Source: Wolbachia endosymbiont of Meromenopon meropis (GTDB lineage Bacteria > Pseudomonadota > Alphaproteobacteria > Rickettsiales > Anaplasmataceae). From it: a DNA stretch of 64,000 bases. The position numbers were made by a program, and so were the translations under genes. Under the pieces are notes generated by a model. The model was not told the origin of the DNA and searched no databases. It saw nothing but the letters and a program-made list of their open reading frames with translations. The stretch covers positions 141,491-205,490 of the forward strand of contig JAJETZ010000002.1 in the NCBI GenBank assembly GCA_029784595.1. The letters are read 5' to 3'. Positions 1 through 10,143 of the stretch are shown here, one piece after another (position 1 is the first letter of the stretch; every line of letters begins with the position of its first letter).

Positions 1-241
1 AGAGAGAGAAACATTCGAATCATTTTTTAGTGGAGCATTCTTTGAGAATTCTTGATGTATAACTTGACTTGAATTTACTACGTTATGCAACGGTATTTTA
101 GAAATTTGATTTTGTTGCAACATTTCACGCAACACTGCATATCTCTGACTAGACTTAGCTTCATTATTTTCACATAGTTTCTCTTGAGAGAGAGAAACAT
201 TCGAATCATTTTTTAGTGGAGCATTCTTTGAGAATTCTTGA
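1..241 (-). repeat. In-frame 186-bp (62-codon) repeat in the protease effector, cut by the window edge
   Basis: Bases 1-55 are identical to 187-241, an offset of 186 bp, which is exactly 62 codons in the open minus-strand frame. The shared core encodes SQEFSKNAPLKNDSNVSLS or, in the other copy, HQEFSKNAPLKNDSNVSLS. The flanks are related but diverged: LSAMPLRKIINLQ in one copy and ISKIPLHNVVNSS in the other. The array lies C-terminal to the C48-like domain. More copies may lie beyond the left edge. Confidence 0.85.
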
Positions 242-2070
242 CTTGCAGTTTCCTGCAAATTTATTATTTTACGCAAAGGCATCGCAGATAATTTTCTTCC
301 TCTCAAGGGAACAAGAAACTCCACTCCTCCAGTGTAAACAGCCATTAGCGCATAATAAACCGCCCACCAGCCACAATCATTACCATTTACACCGCGCTGC
401 TGGCCGGTGAATTCTTTCAAATTACAAAAGTCAATCTCATTTTTCTCACAAAAAGGCATCAAATGTATCCGCTTTATACCTTCATCAGTTTCTTCAATAA
501 TTTCACCGCCTTCCATTAAAAATTTCTTTAATCCCTCGGGAAAAGACTGTTCACTTAATGAATCAAAAAAGAAAACCTGATATTTATTATTGTCTATCTC
601 TTTGCCTGATAAACTAAGATAGTGTTTAGGCAATAATACCCAACTAACCCAATGAATTCCACCTTCTTGATTTACATCGGTAGAGCTCTGAGCAAGTACT
701 GTTTCAATATTAGAAATAACAATAAAAGGCTTATCCAATGATTTTTTATTACCGTAAAAACTATTTAAGACACCCTCTCGTCTACAAATATGCTTAGCTA
801 TATCTTCTATTCCTTCTTTGCTATTAAAACCAAAATTACTAGGACCGATATAATAAGCTAGCTCATTACCTTTATCATCAATCTTAATCGCTTGATCATT
901 TATATACGAATTTATTCGATCCATACTGGCCCATGCGCCAGAATCACATTCATATAAACAATAATCATCAAATTTTACTTTTCTTAATTGATTATAAACA
1001 TCAACTGCAGGAAAAAAGTTTTGATTTAATTGAACGCGTAATTGCAATTTTTGTTCTTCAAGATTAAAATATTCTCTAATTTTTTGATCAAAAAAATTGC
1101 TCCACAAATCGTCAGTCTCTTTTTTAGAAATCAGATTTTTTTTAATTGGCACAAAATCTCCAAAAAGTGGTAAAAAATGCTCCTTGTAATTTACTATATT
1201 CACAACTTTTTTATTATCATCCCTACTTAAATACAACTGATCAAAGTTTTCTCCTTCTACAAAAATTTCCAAATCAGTACTCCCGGGTGTAACCTTAGTT
1301 ACTGTAATTTTTTGATCGTCTCTATTAGTAGTTGAATAAAAATAAAGAACCACATTATACTTATTAGAAATTATTTGACCTTCAATTTCAGGACTCCCCC
1401 ATATAGGAATGGGACCGCTTTTTGTAGCTACATTTTTAATATGGTCTAAATACTTGCTAAATGTCTCTTCTCGCACATCTGAAATATCACTTTTCTTTTT
1501 ATTTTTAGAATCACCAAAACAAGAAGAACTAAGAAAATTCTCTTGTGGAAAAAAATAGTCGTCCATATTTGCTGTCACCTTTTTATAGATCCAACTATCC
1601 TTATCAGCATTTTCTCTAGCATAATCTGCACAATCCTTCCTCAATAATTTTACGTCAAATATTTGATCGTTATCAAGCAGATTTCTATCTCTCAACTGAT
1701 TTAAAGCTTGAGCTATGGAGTCAAAAAAACAATCTCTTCTTTTTGGTTTTACTCTTATTTTAATATCACCAGAATAAAAACTCTTCAATCTTTTCAATAG
1801 ATCCCTAAGATTTTGCTTTTTTAGTCGGCCTTCATTCTTGGCTACCTCTAAAAGAGCGGGCATGAGACTTCTTCTAGTAAAAACTGCTCGTACAGTAGTA
1901 TCGCTACTACCAGAATCAGAAGAAGAACGTCTTAAAACCGATTCACTTTTTCGTAACCCATCTCCTTCATCCAATGGACTAATGAAGTCATTCAACTGAC
2001 TAATAAAATATCGATCAAACCCTCTTTCCTCTTCTTCTGAAAAAACTACTAAATCTTCTACCTTCACCAT
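1..2070 (-). CDS. Putative secreted effector with OTU-like and Ulp1/C48-like cysteine protease domains (partial, C-terminus beyond window)
   Basis: The frame is open for 690 codons from an ATG at 2070 to the window edge, so the C-terminus is missing. An in-frame stop lies upstream at 2110-2112, and AGAGG sits 5 nt before the ATG. Domain 1 (residues about 100-305) reads as an OTU protease: RRDCFFDSIAQAL with Cys114 as candidate nucleophile, a Tyr-Leu-x-x-Ile...IWGSPEIEG strand/turn at 207-231, and EHFLPLF with candidate catalytic His298. Domain 2 (about 378-590) reads as a Ulp1/SENP (C48) protease: IHWVSWVL with His473, FFFDSLSE with Asp503, GQQ at 556-558 and NGNDCGWW with Cys566. Both families cleave ubiquitin or ubiquitin-like proteins, which bacteria lack, so the target is probably a host protein (inference). 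A Ser-rich linker lies near 42-57. The C-terminal part has 62-residue repeats. No signal peptide is visible; type IV secretion is a guess. Domain assignments are by eye. Confidence 0.85.
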   Translation of the reverse strand, partial: MVKVEDLVVFSEEEERGFDRYFISQLNDFISPLDEGDGLRKSESVLRRSSSDSGSSDTTVRAVFTRRSLMPALLEVAKNEGRLKKQNLRDLLKRLKSFYSGDIKIRVKPKRRDCFFDSIAQALNQLRDRNLLDNDQIFDVKLLRKDCADYARENADKDSWIYKKVTANMDDYFFPQENFLSSSCFGDSKNKKKSDISDVREETFSKYLDHIKNVATKSGPIPIWGSPEIEGQIISNKYNVVLYFYSTTNRDDQKITVTKVTPGSTDLEIFVEGENFDQLYLSRDDNKKVVNIVNYKEHFLPLFGDFVPIKKNLISKKETDDLWSNFFDQKIREYFNLEEQKLQLRVQLNQNFFPAVDVYNQLRKVKFDDYCLYECDSGAWASMDRINSYINDQAIKIDDKGNELAYYIGPSNFGFNSKEGIEDIAKHICRREGVLNSFYGNKKSLDKPFIVISNIETVLAQSSTDVNQEGGIHWVSWVLLPKHYLSLSGKEIDNNKYQVFFFDSLSEQSFPEGLKKFLMEGGEIIEETDEGIKRIHLMPFCEKNEIDFCNLKEFTGQQRGVNGNDCGWWAVYYALMAVYTGGVEFLVPLRGRKLSAMPLRKIINLQETASQEFSKNAPLKNDSNVSLSQEKLCENNEAKSSQRYAVLREMLQQNQISKIPLHNVVNSSQVIHQEFSKNAPLKNDSNVSLS

Positions 2071-2126
2071 AAAAACCTCTAATATACCCCACAATAAAAA
2101 ATCTAAAATTTATTAAATTTAGCTCG

Positions 2127-2155
2127 ATAGTAATAAATAAACCTAAAAATGTAAA
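2127..2155 (-). promoter_or_regulatory. Candidate sigma70 promoter for the OTU/C48 effector gene
   Basis: On the minus strand TTTACA (2155-2150) is followed after exactly 17 nt by TACTAT (2132-2127), giving a start near 2120 and a leader of about 50 nt before the ATG at 2070. In a background this AT-rich, chance matches are common, so this is only a candidate. It implies that the gene could be transcribed independently of the upstream gene. Confidence 0.35.
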
Positions 2156-2190
2156 CAGTTTTTATACACATATTTTCGTGTAAAGAATCT

Positions 2191-2217
2191 AGGTAAGAAA
2201 ACCTGTACCTTAAGGTA
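2191..2217. promoter_or_regulatory. Palindromes in the gap between the two effector-like genes (possible operator)
   Basis: TACCTTAAGGTA at 2206-2217 is a perfect 12-bp palindrome. It is preceded at 2191-2204 by the inverted repeat AGGT-N6-ACCT. Both lie 50-100 bp upstream of the candidate promoter of the OTU/C48 gene, inside the 304-bp gap 2071-2374. A related sequence, CCTTAAAG on the minus strand, occurs near 3683-3690, upstream of the other gene. A regulator-binding role is inference. Confidence 0.3.
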
Positions 2218-2374
2218 GGATCAAAACCACTACAAAACAAGTCAGATTTGCTCTATTGAAAAATCACTACAGAAAATTTCTGATATAAATCAAGAATGAA
2301 ATTAAACAATAAATTGTAACTATAATTTCCGAGTACTAGTAAAGTATAGAAACTTCTTAAGTTACAAGATTTAT

Positions 2375-3598
2375 CTATCTTTCTTTCTCATAATTTTCGA
2401 AATGTTGAATCATACGCTTCACACTTACATGAGTGAGGAAAGAATCTTTGCAAGATTTATTATCGCATCTCTTAGTTATAGAACTCATCAATGAATTTTT
2501 CTGAATGTTAATACCTGATTGCGTTATCATAACAGATTGACTTTTAACAGGCTGTATATCCATACATGCTTCAACTTGATCTCGTTCAAAATTTTTTACC
2601 ATTGTTTTTACTTTATTGTTAGTCTTGCTATCAAACGCATCTTTTAAAACAGAAGACAGCGCTCCTATATTATTTGTTTGCACTATTTGTTGTTCACGGC
2701 TATAATCCTCAGGTCTTGATACTATATTTTCGAATGATTCTTTAAGAGTAAATCCCACTATTCTAGGTTTTGTGTTTATTTTTTGGTTATCATTCCCATC
2801 TAAATTTTCAGATTGTAATGATACTGCGAACGTATCCCTAAATGCTGCTTGTAATTTTTGTGTCATCTCTTGACTAGTAAGGGGTGTTTTTTCTTGCATC
2901 ATCATCGATTTAGGTAATTTTGGAGTTACCAAATCATATTTTAATAGCCGTTCTCGCCTATGTTTTTTTTTTGCTTCTATATGCTCTATAGAGATAGTTG
3001 CATAAACTGGCTCCTCTCTAGTTAGCTGAAAACTCTGCAAGTTTTCTTTCAAGGATTTATCTTCCTCTTTTCGGTAATCCGACACTTCTTTTTCACATTT
3101 ATAAATTTCATTTTTTAATGAACTTCTATGATTTAGACCTTCGTAAATATGAAAAAACTCACTTTCGGTATCTAAAAATGTATCTTTGTAATTAAAAGTG
3201 GTGCTGGTTTCTTTATTCTTTAAAGAGTAAAACCTTTTTAGAATATTTATGCACTCAATGGCTATTTCAATGTCAGGATAAGGTAACATTTTCACAAAAT
3301 TACCGATATTTTTAATGCGCCTATCCTTTCCTAAAACCTTATTTAAAATCACTCCAAATATTTTAATATTTGATCGCTTCTTGTTTAAAAAACTTAAATA
3401 ATAATTATCTAAATCATCACGTAAAATATACCTTGCAACATCTTCCGCTTTATCCGTTAAACCTTCAAGCGTTTCGGATAAATCGCTTATTATTTTATAA
3501 TACCACTTGTCAATTTTCTTTTCATCTTCTTGTTTTATAGCTTTAACTAAAAAATTGAAGTTCTTTTTGTACTGATCATTTCTTAATATCCCATTCAT
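2375..3598 (-). CDS. Hypothetical protein with an EPVYAT (EPIYA-like) motif, upstream partner of the OTU/C48 effector
   Basis: Protein of about 407 aa with no family I recognise. The ATG at 3598 is preferred over an adjacent GTG (3601) because AGAG lies 5 nt before the ATG. The N-terminal 125 residues are Lys/Asp/Glu-rich and predicted helical; there is no signal peptide or membrane segment. Near residues 196-201 it has E-E-P-V-Y-A-T, matching the EPxYA(T) sites phosphorylated by host kinases in effectors such as CagA and the Bartonella Beps. A very basic KKKHRRER stretch follows about 10 residues later and could be a nuclear localisation signal. The C-terminus has four cysteines near the end (CDNKSC) and a charged tail, KRMIQHFENYEKER. 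It lies 304 bp upstream of and co-directional with the OTU/C48 gene. A translocated effector or a cognate antidote are both possible; neither is shown. Confidence 0.75.
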   Translation of the reverse strand: MNGILRNDQYKKNFNFLVKAIKQEDEKKIDKWYYKIISDLSETLEGLTDKAEDVARYILRDDLDNYYLSFLNKKRSNIKIFGVILNKVLGKDRRIKNIGNFVKMLPYPDIEIAIECINILKRFYSLKNKETSTTFNYKDTFLDTESEFFHIYEGLNHRSSLKNEIYKCEKEVSDYRKEEDKSLKENLQSFQLTREEPVYATISIEHIEAKKKHRRERLLKYDLVTPKLPKSMMMQEKTPLTSQEMTQKLQAAFRDTFAVSLQSENLDGNDNQKINTKPRIVGFTLKESFENIVSRPEDYSREQQIVQTNNIGALSSVLKDAFDSKTNNKVKTMVKNFERDQVEACMDIQPVKSQSVMITQSGINIQKNSLMSSITKRCDNKSCKDSFLTHVSVKRMIQHFENYEKER

Positions 3599-3601
3599 CA
3601 C

Positions 3602-5562
3602 GTCTCTACTTTGAACTATTTAATGTAATATACATAACAAAAATTAATAACTAATAAAAATACTATTTTCTTTTTATATTACTTTAAGGTTAAATTATAA
3701 GAAGTGTAGTAATACAATAAAATTGTATGAAAAACATCATCAGATATAAAGATCTTTTAGGCTGACTAGAAGAAAAATTTATAAAAACAGATTGACAAAA
3801 TGATATGACCATTAATTCTCAATTACTAAGGCATTAAAGAAAATTAAGTGCCGCAAGTAATATACTATAATATACATTTTATTTAAAAATTTGTAATTTT
3901 TACGCTAATTCAAAAATGTAATTTTATTTGACATAATATTTCATAAATCCTAAAAGTTTTTTAAAGACTGATATAAGTAATCACTACAATTTGAAATTAT
4001 ATCTCATTTCTTGATCTTTAAATATCTCAAAAAATATTAAAATTAAGAGAAGTTAAAACAACAACGTCCTATAAAATTCTGGAGAAATAGAAATACGATA
4101 ATAATCACAGATATATAGAAAATTCTATGTCAGAATTATAAAAATGTAATTTTAAAAAAATGAAAGAAGCATAATAATAGATTTATAACAATAATATTAT
4201 TCTGATCTCTACAAATATATTTATTTATGTTCACTGTATATAGTATTAACTTTTTTGCACAGATTTGGTAGAATAAAGAAATAAAACTATATTTTTCAAT
4301 ATATAAATAAACAATAAAGAACTTAATTCTACATTTTAGTGTATATAAGCGTACAGACTCACGCTTTTTTTAAAACTTCAATACTAAAAATTAGCAGAGA
4401 AAAAGATTGGAGAAAGAAAAACAGTATAAAAAGAACTTCAATTCTTTATAATTATAAGCAATACAAATATATTATATAATGCATAATTTATAGCAGAAAT
4501 ATTCTATTAATAACAAATAATTAATTGCAAACTATCATAGGTGAGAAGGATCATTGGCAAACTAGCAAAAATGTTAATCAAGAACAAACATCTGCGATAA
4601 TATAAGCAATAAAGTGCTGTAAAATACAGTAATAATCTTTTATTTTGCAATATCTCATATTTTTTGAAGATATAAATGCCTTCAATTCTTAATATAAGAA
4701 ACTGCTCAAATCCGTTTGTCGCATAAATCAAAATTTTCCACAAATTATTTTGTGCATATAAAAATACAATTAATATCTCTATTTTATTAATACAAAACTT
4801 GCTTAGTACGATGTGTTTTTATCATGTTATTGCAGCAAATCTCTCCTATTTCATATAAACGAGGAGATAGATATCTATATCAGTAGTCATATGGCTATGC
4901 AATTTTATTTACATTGCAATTTACTGCAGCAATTTTAAAAAGTATTAAAACAAAATTTTATCTGACAAGAATTTGAAATGTATAGAATTAAACAAGATCT
5001 TATAACTAATTTTGAATTTAAACTATATATAATAACTCATAATAAAACTAAAATTTAAAAGTTTTTCTCATTAAAAACTAATTAATGACGAAAAACCAAT
5101 TCTTGTTACTTACTATAAAATAACTACTGTAATTTTATTTTTTTAAAAGTAGAGATAATATCTAATCAAAAAATTTAGTCCGATGATGAATTGATGAAGT
5201 TTAAAAACTTATTACTAAAATAAAATGCGTGAAAAACACATATCAATATTTCTAAGTATTGGAGAGTTCTTTTGAAAAAAAAGACATATCACAAAATATT
5301 TTAATTACTTAAAAAAATTAAAATTTTACAGATAATCTCCATTTCTTAATGTAGATTTTTTTGTATATTGACTATTTAATTCACATTTTTCTTAGTTCAA
5401 TATCTTACAATAATAATTGTATCTTCTAATCAATCCTTTACTTCGTTTGTTAACGTACGGATTGCATTTATCAAGTTTTAAAACTTAAAATGAATTTTTT
5501 AATTGGGGGGGTGTTATAAATTCTGTAGAATTTTTCTTCTAACATTCCTTTAATAAATAAAG
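3602..5562. other. Noncoding stretch, about 2.0 kb
   Basis: Very AT-rich, with frequent stops in all frames and no recognisable protein. The only local structure is near dnaG: an inverted repeat CAATCC (5431-5436) / GGATTG (5459-5464) enclosing GTTAAC and CGTACG, then a run of seven G at about 5506-5512, conspicuous in this background, and AAATTC-TGTA-GAATTT. One or more of these may belong to the dnaG leader. Confidence 0.6.
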
Positions 5563-7332
5563 ATGAGCTGTACAGATATCATAAAATCGAAACTATTATT
5601 ATCCGATATAATAGGCAAGAAAATTAAGTTAAGAAAAAGCGGAGATAATTTTATTGGACTTTGTCCATTTCATAAAGAAAAAACTCCATCATTTTTTGTA
5701 AATGATAATAAGAGAATGTACAACTGTTTTGGTTGCTCTGCTCATGGTGATGTATTTGAGTTTATCTCCAAAACTGAAGGACTAAGCTTTAAAGAAACAT
5801 TAGAAATGTTGGCATCTATTGCAGATGTTGAATTACCTAAAAATCTTAATATCGTTAAAAAAAATGACAAATTATTTTCAACGATGAGCTTAGCTACAAA
5901 CTGGTTTGTACAAAAAAAACAAGCTGTTATTGACTATTTAAAGTATCGTAAAATCTCACCCGAAATCGTAGATAAATTTAAGATAGGTTATGCACCAAAC
6001 TCTGGTTTAAAGAGATATTTAAATTCCTCTGGTATAGAAGATGAAATCTTAATTAACGTTGGATTGATAAATAAGGATTATCGTGATCATTTCTACGATC
6101 GACTAATATTCCCTATACAGAACATCGCGGGTAAGGTTATTGGTTTTGGCGGGCGCGCACTAAGATCACAGCAACAGCCAAAATACTTGAACAGCCCAGA
6201 AAATTATATTTTTAAAAAAAAAGAGAATTTGTATGGACTTAATCTTGCATTAAGCGAAATACGTAAAAAACAACATATATTTGTTGTTGAAGGATATATG
6301 GATGTAATAGCATTACATCAAGCAAAAATTAGTAACACGGTTGCTCCGCTTGGAACTGCAATTTCTACAGAACAAATAAAAAACCTATGGAAATTTGCTA
6401 AAGAAATTTCTATCTGCATGGACGGCGATAATGCTGGACGATGCGCTGCTATTAAAGTTGCCGAATTTGCTCTTACGATACTCAAGCCTGGGTATACATT
6501 AAAATTTGTAACCTTGCCAAAAGATAAAGATCCATATGATATATGTAATGAACTAGAATATAAGAAAAGAGAAGTGCTTTCTGAGCTAAATAGCTTGACG
6601 GAGCTACATTCTGAATATTTATGGCATCATACAATCAATGATATCTTGCAATATTATAATAAACTCGTTCCTGAACAATATTCAGTTCTTGAGTGCAAAT
6701 TTATGAAGTATGTCAATGCTATTCAGCATTGTAGTATCAAAATGTATTATAAAGATTATTTTTACAATAAGATTAGAGAACTAAGAAGAAGTTTTAAAAA
6801 ACAAGTTTGTAACAATAAAACTGCTGTATTAACAATGCATAGATATCTCTGTAATAAATCTCCAGAATTAATAGCAGCAGAGCAAAACCAAGCCATAATT
6901 CTTCGTATAGTAATAGAATTTCCCAAAATCTTATCTAATCCTATATTTTTTGAGCAATTTTCTCATTTTGAGTTTATCAATACTAAGATGAAAAAATTAC
7001 AACAATATATAGTTAATATAGCATTAAATAACGTTAACAAGCTTAATAAAGAAGCTTTATTGCAAGAATTTGATCGATCTAACAACGCTGAAACCATAAT
7101 AAAATGGATATTTGAAAAAACTAATGTCTTAAATAGTCAGTTAAACGAAAGAAGATCGGCAGAAATTACGTGGAATAATGTAATGTTACAACAAAAATTA
7201 AATTTTTTACAAAAAGAAAAAACAAAGGCAAGATTATGTGCTAATTTTAACCTAGAGAAAGAACTGATAGAGCAAATAAAACAAATAGAAAAAAGCATGC
7301 AAGAAATACAAATGAAATTTATTCAAAAATAA
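5563..7332 (+). CDS. dnaG: DNA primase DnaG
   Basis: Synthesises RNA primers at the replication fork, working with DnaB helicase. 589 aa, close to the family's usual length. The N-terminal CHC2 zinc finger is visible as Cys34-x2-His37 and Cys55-x2-Cys58. The central TOPRIM catalytic core shows VVEGYMD with the acidic Glu243 and CMDGDNAG with Asp287 and Asp289. The C-terminal third, the helicase-interacting region, is poorly conserved and Lys/Gln-rich. The ATG at 5563 has only a weak purine-rich AAAG before it. In many alphaproteobacteria dnaG is followed by rpoD; here nothing follows for 2.8 kb. Confidence 0.97.
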   Translation: MSCTDIIKSKLLLSDIIGKKIKLRKSGDNFIGLCPFHKEKTPSFFVNDNKRMYNCFGCSAHGDVFEFISKTEGLSFKETLEMLASIADVELPKNLNIVKKNDKLFSTMSLATNWFVQKKQAVIDYLKYRKISPEIVDKFKIGYAPNSGLKRYLNSSGIEDEILINVGLINKDYRDHFYDRLIFPIQNIAGKVIGFGGRALRSQQQPKYLNSPENYIFKKKENLYGLNLALSEIRKKQHIFVVEGYMDVIALHQAKISNTVAPLGTAISTEQIKNLWKFAKEISICMDGDNAGRCAAIKVAEFALTILKPGYTLKFVTLPKDKDPYDICNELEYKKREVLSELNSLTELHSEYLWHHTINDILQYYNKLVPEQYSVLECKFMKYVNAIQHCSIKMYYKDYFYNKIRELRRSFKKQVCNNKTAVLTMHRYLCNKSPELIAAEQNQAIILRIVIEFPKILSNPIFFEQFSHFEFINTKMKKLQQYIVNIALNNVNKLNKEALLQEFDRSNNAETIIKWIFEKTNVLNSQLNERRSAEITWNNVMLQQKLNFLQKEKTKARLCANFNLEKELIEQIKQIEKSMQEIQMKFIQK

Positions 7333-10143
7333 ATAAATTAAATATCAAATTTATTTGACACGACTTTGCAATCGTCATATCATCGACACTGATCTACCTC
7401 TTCTGGTCTCTTCAAACTTACTTAAATTTACAAAAAACTAATCAATGAGATCTGGTGACGCAAACTCTTTAGAAAGATGTACCAATTTATTGTTGCCTAT
7501 CTATATTCTATTTTTCTAAAAAATTATAGAGCATAATTACATGTCAACTAATTTTCAGTTGAATTATTTTGTTGTTAATGTTTCAAAACATAATAGTAAG
7601 TAAAATTTGCTAATTTTATTGTCTTTTTACTTTTTTTCTTTCGTTTGATAAACTACTTAAACAGCTATGATGAACATCATGCAAATGACACAAGCATCAA
7701 TATTGAAGCAATACTATAATTAGTATCATAATCAAATTACTCTATATTATTTTTAATATTGCAATATTCGTTTATATTTTGCTAATTCAATCGTTTCAAA
7801 AAAAAATCATCAAACATAGTTACCATGTATTCATGATAACTTTATCGTCAATTTTGCTCAAATTAATAATATCTTTGTTCAATCTGTTATATTTTTAATT
7901 CAAAATTCAACTTTTTTTTAAAAACAAGCTCAATTATACAACTTATTAAGATAGATACAAGCTTATAATTATAAAATTAGCGCAAAGAAGAAATAGAAAA
8001 TGAGGCTAAAAAAACTTACAAATCCGATTTCACTCTATATTTTATATATGGAGTATTTTGATTATCAATACGTTTGCCAATTTAATGAAGCATAAAAAAC
8101 AAATTATTCATTATGTTTTATATATAAAAACAAGTTTGTAAATATAAAAATATTCCAACTAGAATATTGCCAATAATGTTGTAAAATTTTTAGAAGCGAT
8201 GAAAAAATATTTTTTAATAGGAAATGTAAAGATGCTTTCTTAACTTTTTTTTATTTGTACAATACATAATTAATCTCCAATATTTGATAAATAAAAATTA
8301 GATTATTAGAGAAAAATTTGCAACTTAATATTTCTGAAATTTTATTTCGCATGTTTCATATTAGAATGACTTAATAAAAAAGATCGGTTTAATACTAAAG
8401 ATTTTAAGAAATTTTATTTTTGTATGTAATAAGCAATTAACTAAGAATTATTAATTCTTGACTTATTAAAAAGTCTGTGAATTTGTCATTTTTTAATGTT
8501 CTAAAAAATTAAGCTGAAATTTATTCAGCAACACATAATAACTATGTGTGAATCAAAAAAAAATTAATTAGGGAGAAAATCTTACCATTATAAAAAATAT
8601 TTTTTAAAAATAGACAACGTAAAAGTCAACAAAAAGTCTATAATTAATGAATTAAACGAAAAAATACTTGATTCCGTACAGGTTTTAACATGTTTTAAGC
8701 AATTATAAAATTGTCCTGTAATAGAACTTTTTAAAGAATCTTTTAATTAATAATTAAACACTTTTATACATTTTAATTTTAATAATAAGTTTTAAATTTG
8801 TATCATCTAATTGCAGAAGTATAAATCTTCTAGATGCAATTATTATGCTCATTGCATATTTATGAAATAAATCCAAGAAGTCTTCTTAAATAAGAATGAG
8901 GAATTGATTTTTTTTATTACTCATATTAATACTTACGAAAAGAAACCTTTAAATTTCAGTTTTATTATTAACTATAATATATAGTTATAGTTCAGGCTCA
9001 AAACCACTTATAAGATTTTGTCTAATTCTACACATTTCAAATTCCTATCAGATGATAAATTTTATTTTGATATTCTTTAATTGCATAACAAATCGCCAAT
9101 GTAAATAAATCGCAGTATAACTTGATATATGTTTTTATTTTACTTTTTGTGAGATTATTCAATACCTTTGTTAATAAAACACACAACAAAATCAAGCTTT
9201 ATAATATGTATAACTATATTTTATATATCAAAGATAATTTTCGAAAGATTAGTCTATACAACGATCTGAAGTAGCATATTCCTCCTCAATAGGAGGATTG
9301 ACAGATTTTTAATCTATATTTGAGTAATGTAAGTAAAATAATTATTACTGCACATTTTCTAATTACTTCATTGCTTGAATTATCAACAAGTGTTCATATC
9401 TTAATAGTATTTAACTAATTTAAAAAAGAATTCTTGTCTATTATTTTGAGATTAATTATCTTTTGAATAAAAAACTTTACTATATTTAATATAAATTTAA
9501 AATTTTGTAGCGTAAAGTTTTTACTCATATTAAAGTAAATTTGAAATTTATTCTTATTTTTCTTCATTACTTTTAATCTCTTTACCAATTACTAATCTAA
9601 AAATAGAATTTTTAAATGGAAAAATTCCTATACATCTTCATTACGACCCAATATGAAAATGTTCCTAAATTGCTATGTAGCATATGCGGTTAAATAAATA
9701 CTAAAATATTATTAGTACACGGCATAATTCTTAATTACATCAGAACCCTTAATTATTATAAAATAAAACAGCAATTTTTTCTTCAACTAGACCACACATT
9801 CAAACCTTGCTAAGAAGCAATATAAATAAATTCAAAGAGAAGCAAAGAGAAAAATTGGTTAATAAAATTAAAGATACAAGAATAATAAAATTAAAAAAAA
9901 TAAAAAACTTTAAATAAATAATCGTTCATTATTTATGATAATGTAAAAATACATGAAGATTTTTCTTAATATTTTTCTAATAAACTCTTTTATATAAGAT
10001 TACTTGAACTTCTGTTATGCAAATGAAAAGAAATTCAATCTTAAAAATCTAAAGATACAGCGAATATAATTCGTATAATTAAACTATGAGGGGAGAAATA
10101 ATGAATTTGGAGCTTTGTTCTATCCGTCTCATATATCAACTTT
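7333..10143. other. Gene desert between dnaG and argD, about 2.8 kb
   Basis: No convincing gene or pseudogene on either strand. An AT-only inverted repeat just after dnaG (about 7326-7350) could act as a weak terminator. A short perfect stem TCCTCC-N6-GGAGGA lies at 9280-9297. A 16-codon ORF at 10101-10151 has a strong AGGGGAG ribosome site but overlaps the 3' end of argD and resembles nothing known. Confidence 0.6.

Noticed and set aside
2162..2170. TTATACACA, a DnaA-box-like 9-mer (also near 33970 and 35252)
   Set aside because: Isolated single copies in AT-rich sequence with no cluster; expected by chance, so not evidence of an origin.
4507..4743. 78-codon minus-strand frame in the desert before dnaG
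   Set aside because: No ribosome site, hydrophobic low-complexity product expected from AT-rich sequence, no family resemblance.
9280..9297. CCTCCT/AGGAGG hairpin resembling an anti-Shine-Dalgarno
   Set aside because: Only a 6-bp stem with no rRNA context and no adjacent gene.
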